Shown: positions 1 through 5,084 of the stretch, one piece after another
Layout: each line of letters begins with the position of its first letter
Numbering within the stretch: the first letter of the stretch is position 1
Translations under genes and position numbers: made by a program
NCBI GenBank assembly: GCA_019308985.1
Contig: JAFDHB010000139.1
Location: 1 to 9,410, forward strand
Source of the DNA: Deltaproteobacteria bacterium
Lineage (GTDB): Bacteria; Desulfobacterota; DSM-4660; Desulfatiglandales; HGW-15
Direction of reading: 5' to 3'
DNA: 9,410 bases
The notes under the pieces: model-generated
What the model was told of the DNA's origin: nothing
Databases searched by the model: none
The model's input: the letters and a program-made list of their open reading frames with translations, nothing else

Positions 1-76
<76 letters not shown>

Positions 77-151
77 TAATTTTTCCTTCTCAATTATTCA
101 ATGTGGAGGTACAATGCCCTTTGCTGATTTGTGCCCCTCTGCCCTGCTAGA

Positions 152-228
152 TGGCGCGCCCGGCAGGATTCGAACCTGCGACCTACGGGTTCGAAGCCCG
201 GCGCTCTATCCAGCTGAGCTACGGGCGC
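152..228 (-). tRNA. tRNA-Arg (anticodon TCG)
   Basis: This is a complete 77-nt minus-strand cloverleaf. The acceptor stem pairs GCGCCCG with CGGGCGC, the D-loop is AGCTGGATA, and the T-arm contains GGTTCGAATCC. CCA is encoded at 152-154. The anticodon loop CTTCGAA gives TCG, which reads CGA (Arg). The outermost anticodon-stem pair (27-43) appears mismatched (C-T); the remaining four pairs are sound. It lies directly downstream of a sigma70-like promoter and upstream of tRNA-Lys in the direction of transcription. Confidence 0.96.
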
Positions 229-246
229 TTGCCAAAAAACATTAGT

Positions 247-275
247 TTTTTAACAATGAAGGGGGCCTTTGTCAA
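247..275 (-). promoter_or_regulatory. sigma70-like promoter of the tRNA pair
   Basis: On the minus strand a perfect -35 box TTGACA (270-275) is followed by a 17-base spacer and a -10-like TAAAAA (247-252). The predicted start, near 240, is about a dozen bases before the mature tRNA-Arg 5' end. The assignment rests on box sequence, spacing and position. Confidence 0.7.
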
Positions 276-297
276 TAGAGTTTTGCGAAAAAAATCC

Positions 298-326
298 TTG
301 ACACCAGCCCATTGTTTTAATAAAAA
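298..326 (+). promoter_or_regulatory. sigma70-like promoter of rplM-rpsI
   Basis: A perfect -35 TTGACA (298-303) is followed by a 17-base spacer and a -10-like TAAAAA (321-326). Transcription would start near 333, giving a leader of about 30 bases before the rplM ATG at 362. That is too short for an elaborate autoregulatory leader. It stands back to back with the tRNA promoter, with 22 bases between the two -35 boxes. Confidence 0.7.
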
Positions 327-361
327 GAGAAATTTGCAATTCAATGCCTGGATATTAGCCT

Positions 362-790
362 ATGAAGACCTTTACCGCAAAAGAGCACTTGGTTGAGAGG
401 AAGTGGTATCTGGTGGACGCAGAGAACAAAGTCCTTGGGAGACTTGCCACCCAGATCGCCGACCGATTACGGGGAAAACACAAACCCATTTTTACCCCTC
501 ATGCCGACACGGGCGATTTCATCGTGGTCATAAATGCCGAGAAGGTGGTACTGACAGGGGCAAAGTGGGACAAAAAGATGTATTACCGGCACAGCGGGTA
601 CATGGGAGGACTCAAGAAAATAGCCGCCGGAAAGCTGCGGGAAAAGAAACCCGAAATGCTCATACGACTCGCGGTGAAAGGCATGCTCCCCAAGAACAGT
701 CTCGGTCGCAGGCAGCTGAAGAAGCTGAAGGTCTATCCCGGTCCCGAACACCCCCACCAGGCACAAAAACCGGAACTATTGGAGATATAA
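362..790 (+). CDS. rplM: 50S ribosomal protein L13
   Basis: This encodes ribosomal protein uL13, an early-assembling 23S rRNA-binding protein of the large subunit. The 142-residue product matches the usual bacterial length and reads like L13 along its whole length. It starts MKTFTAK, then has [16 protein letters not shown] (about 15-30), RLRGKHKP (35-42), [18 protein letters not shown] (45-62) and the signature [12 protein letters not shown] (104-115), and ends in the typical [17 protein letters not shown] tail. The ATG at 362 is chosen because MKTFTAK is the conserved N-terminus. The ribosome binding site is weak: only GGA at 350-352 lies near, 9 bases upstream. Its TAA stop touches the rpsI ATG directly, the standard arrangement of this operon. 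Confidence 0.98.
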   Translation: MKTFTAKEHLVERKWYLVDAENKVLGRLATQIADRLRGKHKPIFTPHADTGDFIVVINAEKVVLTGAKWDKKMYYRHSGYMGGLKKIAAGKLREKKPEMLIRLAVKGMLPKNSLGRRQLKKLKVYPGPEHPHQAQKPELLEI

Positions 791-1183
791 ATGGCTGAAC
801 AGATCTACCATGCGGTCGGCAAGAGAAAATCGGCTGTAGCACGTGTATGGTTAAGGCCGGGACAAGGACGTATCACCGTCAACAAGAGGCCGATAGAGGA
901 ATATTTTGCCAGGGAGACTGACCGCATACTTATCACGCAACCACTTGAAATGACGGATAATCATGGCAAGTATGACATCACCGTAAACGTAAGAGGGGGC
1001 GGCATTTCCGGCCAGGCCGGTGCGATCCGTCACGGCATAAGCCGCGCCCTGGTAGAAATAGATCCTGATCTTCGCCTGCCCTTGAAAAAGGCCGAGCTCT
1101 TGAGGAGGGACGACCGGGTCAAAGAGAGGAAGAAATACGGATTGCGGGGAGCTCGTGCGCGCTACCAGTACTCGAAACGTTAG
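791..1183 (+). CDS. rpsI: 30S ribosomal protein S9
   Basis: This encodes ribosomal protein uS9 of the small-subunit head, whose C-terminal tail reaches the P-site tRNA anticodon arm. The 130-residue length is typical. Visible family signatures are [19 protein letters not shown] near the N-terminus, INKRP-like [30 protein letters not shown] (about 66-85), and the C-terminal [17 protein letters not shown], which ends in the expected Lys-Arg. The ATG follows the rplM stop with no gap. A GGAG (781-784) inside the end of rplM serves as ribosome binding site, so translation is probably coupled. No other start is reasonable. Confidence 0.98.
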   Translation: MAEQIYHAVGKRKSAVARVWLRPGQGRITVNKRPIEEYFARETDRILITQPLEMTDNHGKYDITVNVRGGGISGQAGAIRHGISRALVEIDPDLRLPLKKAELLRRDDRVKERKKYGLRGARARYQYSKR

Positions 1184-1224
1184 GACACAACTTGGCCGGT
1201 ATTTGACAGTATGTATCCTGCAAG

Positions 1225-1282
1225 CCCCTGCCCCAAAAACCAGCCCTGGGGCCGGGGAGGAGCCCTGCCTGTTGAGGCAGGG
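1225..1282 (+). terminator. tandem strong hairpins after rpsI
   Basis: Two stem-loops lie 41 to 99 bases after the rpsI stop. The first pairs CCCCTGCCCC (1225-1234) with GGGGCCGGGG (1248-1257): nine of ten pairs with one T-C mismatch and a 13-base loop. The second pairs CCCTGCCT (1263-1270) perfectly with AGGCAGGG (1275-1282) around loop GTTG. Neither has a T-run immediately after it, so they are not textbook intrinsic terminators. They may end the rplM-rpsI transcript with help, or protect its 3' end. Confidence 0.45.
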
Positions 1283-1542
1283 TGACCTGTGGATCTTTTA
1301 TCCCTTTCGTATGCCCTTATTTCCAAAATCCCACTGGACATTGCCTTGGTCTCATTGATGTGCGGTCAAGATCTTGCGAGATCGTTCCTAGACCGGCTCG
1401 TTCCGGCTCCCGCTATCTCCGCCTGGTTCTCTAACCTCCGAATTTCAGGGGCATCTTAGTTACATAAGAGTTCTTGGCGAGAAGCCCATCTTGTGAAGCG
1501 AGACCACGGGGGAATTGCCCCGGTCCTGTGGACGGGGTTTCC
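1283..1542. other. gene-free structured stretch before truA
   Basis: I see no convincing gene here. The stretch carries several short inverted repeats: GATCT/AGATC around TGCG (1370-1383), GGTT/AACC around CTCT (1425-1436), TCTTA/TAAGA around GTTACA (1454-1469), and GACC..GGGG paired with CCCC..GGTC with a two-base bulge (1502-1525). A direct repeat CCGGCTC occurs at 1393-1399 and 1403-1409. It may be a long truA leader, a non-coding RNA, or the remnant of a mobile element. I could not assign it to a known RNA family by eye. Confidence 0.4.
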
Positions 1543-2298
1543 ATGACGAAAATGAAGCAGAAGAAAAAATTCAAGGTCGTGCTCGCCTACGACGGAACTA
1601 ACTACCACGGGTGGCAGCGCCAGCCGGGAATGATCACCCTGCAAGAAGCCCTCGAAGAAAAAATTCAGCAGATGACAGGGGAAGATGTCAGGGTCATTGT
1701 ATCCGGGAGGACCGACGCTGGCGTCCACGCCCTCAACCAGGTTTGTCACTTCTTTTCTACTACCGGCCTCGATCCCGATGTCCTGAAAAAGGGCTTAAAC
1801 TCGCTTCTGCCCGATGATATTTTTGTCAAGGTGGTGTCTTATGCCTCGCCAGACTTTCACGCCAGGTACAGTGCGAGGTCTAAGAGCTATGAGTACCGCA
1901 TATTGAATCGGAGGGATCCGGATGTCTTTCTTCGGCACTATTCCTGGCATATCCCCCAGAAGCTTGAGATTGGGGAAATGAAGGAGTGCCTATCCCTCTT
2001 GCGAGGGCGGCACGATTTCTCATCTTTCAGGTCTTCCGGCAGCCCCAGTGTCAGCCCCGTTAGGGAGATGTACAGGTGTGAAGTCACCATAGTCCAGGGA
2101 GAGATCCTGAATTTCCTTTTCGAGGCCAACGGCTTCCTGAGACATATGGTAAGGAATATCATGGGCACGCTGGTGGAAGTTGGCATGGGGAAGATGTGTT
2201 ATGGAGATTTTCAAGAGATTTTTCAATCCAAGGACCGAACGCTGGCAGGGATCAAAGCCCCTCCTCAAGGCCTGTTCCTCACAGAGGTGAAATATTAG
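1543..2298 (+). CDS. truA: tRNA pseudouridine(38-40) synthase TruA
   Basis: TruA isomerises uridines 38, 39 and 40 in the anticodon arm of tRNAs to pseudouridine. The product is 251 residues, close to the usual 245-270. Family motifs in order are LAYDGTNYHGWQRQPG (14-29), SGRTDAGVHALNQVCHF (54-70) with the catalytic Asp58, FHARYSARSKSYEY (105-118), ANGFLRHMVRNIMGTL (195-210) and APPQGLFL (239-246). The frame is open further upstream to a TTG at 1474, but those residues do not resemble TruA. I chose the ATG at 1543; the ATG at 1552 is also possible. A GGGG at 1534-1537 is a modest ribosome binding site. It stands alone after a 359-base gap, so it probably has its own promoter, though I could not identify one. 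Confidence 0.96.
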   Translation: MTKMKQKKKFKVVLAYDGTNYHGWQRQPGMITLQEALEEKIQQMTGEDVRVIVSGRTDAGVHALNQVCHFFSTTGLDPDVLKKGLNSLLPDDIFVKVVSYASPDFHARYSARSKSYEYRILNRRDPDVFLRHYSWHIPQKLEIGEMKECLSLLRGRHDFSSFRSSGSPSVSPVREMYRCEVTIVQGEILNFLFEANGFLRHMVRNIMGTLVEVGMGKMCYGDFQEIFQSKDRTLAGIKAPPQGLFLTEVKY

Positions 2299-2352
2299 CC
2301 CCGATAGCGTTGCCGGGAAGAGTAGGCATGGCAAGTCGCGTCCGGGCCTATT

Positions 2353-2511
2353 TCAGCCCTTGACCGCGCCTTCCCTGATAGAGTCCCTCACGGTCTCATG
2401 GATCTTCCTGAAGACTTCCTCGAATGAGTTTATGGACAATCGACCCGTTTCGATAAATTTGATAACGATTTCCTTTGTGACCTTTACGGCCAGCTCATCT
2501 TCCTGTTTCAC
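2353..2511 (-). CDS. small conserved-looking protein, 52 residues, GTG start
   Basis: I do not recognise a characterised function. The protein begins MKQEDELAVKVTKEIVIKF (with the GTG read as Met), continues with IETGRLSINSFEEVFRKIHE, and ends in DSIREGAVKG. It has no membrane segment, no cysteines, and a charged, helix-forming composition. The pattern of two helices around a short GRLSINSF turn resembles small uncharacterised proteins I associate with deltaproteobacteria; that likeness is from memory. An excellent Shine-Dalgarno AGGAG (plus-strand 2519-2523) sits 7 bases before the GTG, which decides the start. The gene converges with truA, 54 bases between their stops. The leader carries a GC-rich hairpin that ends one base before the AGGAG. 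A short length and a GTG start would let it be missed easily. Confidence 0.72.
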   Translation of the reverse strand: MKQEDELAVKVTKEIVIKFIETGRLSINSFEEVFRKIHETVRDSIREGAVKG

Positions 2512-2524
2512 GGTGTTTCTCCTG

Positions 2525-2569
2525 AAAACCCCCGCCGGATGGAAGAAGGCCTAAAATGCCCAGCGGGGG
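2525..2569 (-). promoter_or_regulatory. hairpin with T-run in the leader of the small gene
   Basis: On the minus strand CCCCCGC (2563-2569) pairs with GCGGGGG (2529-2535) across a 27-base loop and is followed at once by TTTT (2525-2528). The AGGAG of the 52-residue gene begins one base later. The shape is terminator-like and placed to control whether transcription or ribosomes reach the gene. On the plus strand it has no T-run. Function is inferred from shape and position only. Confidence 0.4.
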
Positions 2570-2648
2570 CCGTAGTTAAGAAGAACCCGGTAAGAGCCCT
2601 CCTTGGTTTGTCTTTGTAACAGATTATCTTCTCAAGTTCAATCTTGAT

Positions 2649-2900
2649 GGCTTCGTAAAAAGTCCAATTTCTGCGTTGCGCTTCATCCCTGCCCCGTTAA
2701 ATGGGCATTTTCCGCATTGAATCAAAGGCCTAGAACCCTCAGAGAACATCGTCCGTTCAATAGTTAGGGATTCAGGGTTATTTAACGAGGCAAATGATTG
2801 CGGCGTACGCTCAGTACGCCTCATCACACGAGATTCGCGCGCCTTGAACTTGAAGCTTTCTACTTTGCCATCTCAATTTCGACTTTTTGCCAGTTCGTCA
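2649..2900. repeat. palindromic MITE-like dispersed repeat
   Basis: This is a long imperfect palindrome of about 250 bases with no credible gene inside. The ends are inverted copies: AAAAAGTC at 2657-2664 and GACTTTTT at 2881-2888, each flanked by related AATTT/AAATT tracts. Inner arms pair too: CCCCGTTAAAT (2692-2702) with ATTTAACGAGG (2780-2790), and GGCGTAC (2802-2808) with GTACGCC (2814-2820) around GCTCA. The motifs around TTCGTAAAAAGTC and the ACTTTGCCATCTC end resemble a dispersed intergenic repeat I associate with deltaproteobacterial genomes. Only one copy lies in the window. The right end stops about 7 bases from the radical SAM gene's stop, so it may also act as a transcription terminator. 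Confidence 0.65.
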
Positions 2901-2906
2901 ATCTTC

Positions 2907-3917
2907 CTAGGACCATACTCCAGGAATTTCAGCATTACAATCAGGGCAGCGACCTTGTGTTATGCGGTTTTGCCTGACGTAAAAACCGAATCTGTCTATC
3001 AACACCTTGCCGCAAGCATGACAAAAGGTCTTCTCTCCTTCGTCTCCCGGGACGTTGCCCGGGTATACGTATCTCAGCCCCGCTTCGTATCCTATATCCC
3101 TTGCACGGCGGATGCTATCAGGTGGTGTCGGCGGGGCGTCCAGGAGACGATAGGTGGGGTGAAACCTACTGATATGCCATGGGATGTCCGGGCTCAGCTC
3201 TGCGATAAACTTTGCCAGTTGCTCCAGTTCCTGTCTGGAATCGTTTAGCCCGGGGATCAGCAACGTGGTAATTTCCAGCCATACTCCCATATCCTTCATG
3301 AGTCCGAGGGTTTTTTTTACCGGGTCTAGCTTGGCGCCGCATCTTTCCTTGTAAAACTTCTCGGTGAATGATTTTAGGTCTACGTTTGCCCCGTGCAGAT
3401 GCGGATATATCTCCCTGAGGGCCTCTTCCGTCATGTAGCCGTTGGTCACAAATATGTTCTTTATACCTCCTGATACGGCAAGGCGTGCGGTATCCAGGGC
3501 CAGCTCAAAGTATATGGTCGGCTCAGTGTATGTATAGGCTATTGTCGCAGACCCGCTTTTCACGGCCTCATTCACCAGAGCCTCCGGCCCCATATCCTCA
3601 CCCCAAATCTGGCCGTGGTCGGAGGGCAGTTGAGAGATATCCGCATTCTGGCAAAAAGTGCACCTGAAATTGCATCCTACGGTGGCTATGGAATATGACT
3701 TGCTTCCCGGCAGAAAATGAAACAGGGGTTTCTTCTCTATGGGGTCTACGTGCCTGGCAATAACCTTGGCGTACACAAGGGAGATAAGGGATCCCCCTTG
3801 GTTTTCGCGGACTTCACAAATGCCCCTCGCCCCATCTTTTATCAGGCACCCGTGGTTGCAAAGAAAACATCTCACCTTTCCGCCGTCCAACTTTTCGTAG
3901 AGGTAGGCTTCTTTCAT
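2907..3917 (-). CDS. amrS: AmmeMemoRadiSam-system radical SAM enzyme
   Basis: This is a 336-residue radical SAM protein of the type encoded with AMMECR1 and MEMO proteins in many bacteria and archaea. Its reaction is unknown to me. It has an N-terminal cysteine cluster (C17, C20, C24, C34: CFLCNHGCLI then GICEVREN). The radical SAM 4Fe-4S motif is VGCNFRCTFCQN (C82, C86, C89). AYTYTEPTIYFE (127-138) and VTNGYMTEEAL (158-168) follow, then LLIPGLND (219-226) and HISRFHPTYR (248-257). A C-terminal zinc-ribbon-like pair uses CHAC (299-302) and CPDC (324-327), ending IPGVWS. The ATG at 3917 has GAAGG 9 bases upstream. Neither AMMECR1 nor MEMO is fused or adjacent here. It is the last gene of a minus-strand series and is followed directly by the palindromic repeat. 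A pyruvate formate-lyase activase annotation would be a common mislabel. Confidence 0.9.
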   Translation of the reverse strand: MKEAYLYEKLDGGKVRCFLCNHGCLIKDGARGICEVRENQGGSLISLVYAKVIARHVDPIEKKPLFHFLPGSKSYSIATVGCNFRCTFCQNADISQLPSDHGQIWGEDMGPEALVNEAVKSGSATIAYTYTEPTIYFELALDTARLAVSGGIKNIFVTNGYMTEEALREIYPHLHGANVDLKSFTEKFYKERCGAKLDPVKKTLGLMKDMGVWLEITTLLIPGLNDSRQELEQLAKFIAELSPDIPWHISRFHPTYRLLDAPPTPPDSIRRARDIGYEAGLRYVYPGNVPGDEGEKTFCHACGKVLIDRFGFYVRQNRITQGRCPDCNAEIPGVWS

Positions 3918-4045
3918 GGTCGCTTGCCTTCGTCTTCTATAGGATCTGTTGCTACCACCACATCCCTCCCAAGAGATCCAAGATCCTCCAGGACCACCAA
4001 ACTCCTGTGAGAATCCCGGAACTCTTCATCAAGGGTCCCTATCAA
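3914..4045 (-). CDS. possible small ORF overlapping the radical SAM start
   Basis: A minus-strand frame of 43 codons from a TTG at 4045 ends in a TGA that overlaps the radical SAM ATG as ATGA, the classic arrangement for translational coupling. The frame reads LIGTLDEEFRDSHRSLVVL, then EDLGSLGRDVVVATDPIED, then EGKRP. It stays open 9 codons further upstream without an ATG. The acidic, alternating hydrophobic pattern looks protein-like. There is no good ribosome binding site before the TTG and no family that I recognise. It could be a real small gene, the degraded 3' end of a longer gene (a weak likeness to nucleotidyltransferase C-termini comes to mind), or chance. Confidence 0.3.
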   Translation of the reverse strand: MIGTLDEEFRDSHRSLVVLEDLGSLGRDVVVATDPIEDEGKRP

Positions 4046-4049
4046 CTGA

Positions 4050-4063
4050 TCCGGACATCCGGA
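4050..4063. promoter_or_regulatory. palindromic site TCCGGACATCCGGA
   Basis: Two copies of the palindrome TCCGGA are separated by CA, so the 14-base site is symmetric apart from its centre. It lies just downstream of a candidate minus-strand promoter for the radical SAM gene, where an operator or a small leader hairpin could act. No regulator is identified. Confidence 0.3.
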
Positions 4064-4092
4064 AATGCCTGAGAAGTATCATCTCTTTCCAA

Positions 4093-4122
4093 AATTTATT
4101 CCATCCAAACGCCGAAAGTCAA
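4093..4122 (-). promoter_or_regulatory. candidate promoter of the radical SAM gene
   Basis: On the minus strand TTGACT (4117-4122) is followed by an 18-base spacer and TAAATT (4093-4098). It lies in the 253-base gap between the methyltransferase and the radical SAM gene and would give a leader of roughly 165 bases. The boxes are imperfect, so this is a candidate only. Confidence 0.35.
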
Positions 4123-4170
4123 GACTCGCAAGCATGCATACCCGGAGAGAGTTCTCCGCCGAACCCGGCT

Positions 4171-4920
4171 TCATTGCAGTGCCGCAGAAGGGGTCTTCAT
4201 TGAAGCATCAATCTTCAAAGGGTGTTGCGCAGTCCTCAACCTGTACTGCATGGTAGCAGATACCCCTAGAAATACGCCGACCGGCCACCGGGAAAGGTTA
4301 CCCTGCCAACGGTATACCACACCAGTCCCGGAGAAGAACGATTTGGTGATCCTGGCACATTTCCATTCCATGGGCACTTCACCGAAGGCCCTTGTCATGC
4401 ATGACTTGAGTTCCCAGAGATTGTAGAACTTTACACTACTGAATAGAGACTTGGTAAAATAGCCCCGGATACGCTTGTCGACTGCAAACCAAGAGAGACT
4501 GTTGAAGACACCGACGAAAACTCTTCTCCTCGCTACCCTGCCTGCTTCTATCAGCGCATCAAGGGGTTTGTCCAGAAATTCAAGGGTGTTGATCAAGACC
4601 GCGATGTCAAATTCATTGTCATCGAATGGGAGATCCTCAGCCCTGGCAATCCTTAGCGTACATTTTCTCCCCAGCCGTTCCCTCGCCCTGCCGATCATGT
4701 AGGCAGAGGCGTCTATACCACTTACGTCCAAGTCCAGCCTGCTGAACAGCAGCAGGTGATCGCCGTCTCCGCAGCCTATGTCCAGGATCCTCTCGCCAGG
4801 CTTGGGGTCGAGCAGAACGCGGACACAATCCTCCACCATTTTGTCAATGGCACCCCCATACTTTGACCTGGACCAGGATCTATACAGCTCGCAGGTATAA
4901 CGATCAAAAACAAGATCCAT
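4171..4920 (-). CDS. class I SAM-dependent methyltransferase
   Basis: The 249-residue protein has a Methyltransf_11/25-like Rossmann domain. Motif I is ILDIGCGDGDHL (45-56), the SAM-ribose acidic residue is Asp70 in SGIDASAYMI, and the adenine and post-II region is AEDLPFDDNEFDIAVLINTL (94-113) followed by EFLDKP. The C-terminal third (150-235), with YFTKSLFSSVKFYNLWELK, resembles UbiE-like small-molecule methyltransferases whose substrate is undefined. I cannot name the substrate. The ATG at 4920 has AAGGG (plus-strand 4927-4931) 6 bases upstream. No signal peptide or membrane segment is visible, so it is probably cytoplasmic. It lies 164 bases after the transglycosylase on the same strand, with a hairpin element between, so co-transcription is possible but not assured. 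The last 15 residues look like a loose tail. Confidence 0.85.
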   Translation of the reverse strand: MDLVFDRYTCELYRSWSRSKYGGAIDKMVEDCVRVLLDPKPGERILDIGCGDGDHLLLFSRLDLDVSGIDASAYMIGRARERLGRKCTLRIARAEDLPFDDNEFDIAVLINTLEFLDKPLDALIEAGRVARRRVFVGVFNSLSWFAVDKRIRGYFTKSLFSSVKFYNLWELKSCMTRAFGEVPMEWKCARITKSFFSGTGVVYRWQGNLSRWPVGVFLGVSATMQYRLRTAQHPLKIDASMKTPSAALQ

Positions 4921-4990
4921 TTTAAACCCTTGGGGCTGTCCCAGCCATTACCGGGATCGGGGATTGCTTCGGTCCACCTTTACTCAATCA

Positions 4991-5050
4991 CCGAAACGAC
5001 CCGAGTACACCACTGGTAAGTACTCGGCAATAGGCACTAGTTGGTTTCGG
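4991..5050. repeat. nested inverted repeats between transglycosylase and methyltransferase
   Basis: An inner stem pairs CCGAGTAC (5001-5008) with GTACTCGG (5020-5027), extended by ACC/GGT (5009-5011 with 5015-5017) around loop ACT and a two-A bulge. An outer arm pairs CCGAAAC (4991-4997) with GTTTCGG (5044-5050). It begins about 35 bases after the transglycosylase stop on the minus strand. There is no T-run. It may be a processing or termination element, or an unrecognised short palindromic repeat. Confidence 0.5.
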
Positions 5051-5084
5051 CCCTTTATAGTGGGAAGCGTATTTCTACCGCTCA

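Noticed and set aside
331..342. 12-base string AATTTGCAATTC shared with 9331-9342
   Set aside because: A few AT-rich 12-base matches are expected by chance in 9.4 kb, and the flanks differ.
1155..1358. 67-codon plus-strand frame overlapping the end of rpsI
   Set aside because: It runs through the GC hairpins, has no family resemblance and overlaps a conserved gene.
1474..1542. TTG-start extension of TruA
   Set aside because: The 23 added residues do not resemble TruA, and the DNA there forms hairpins.
2307..2339. Weak hairpin between the convergent truA and small gene (TTGCC/GGCAA with flanking GCG/CGC)
   Set aside because: Short arms, a bulge and no T-run on either strand make a terminator call unsupported.
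2624..2827. 67-codon minus-strand frame inside the palindromic repeat
   Set aside because: It is an accidental open frame within the MITE-like element; no protein-like pattern or ribosome binding site.
2844..3248. 134-codon plus-strand frame
   Set aside because: It is antisense to the conserved C-terminal part of the radical SAM gene and overlaps the palindromic repeat.
3949..4256. Two plus-strand frames opposite the methyltransferase end and its downstream gap
   Set aside because: Proline- and serine-rich shadow translations with no ribosome binding site, antisense to better-supported minus-strand frames.
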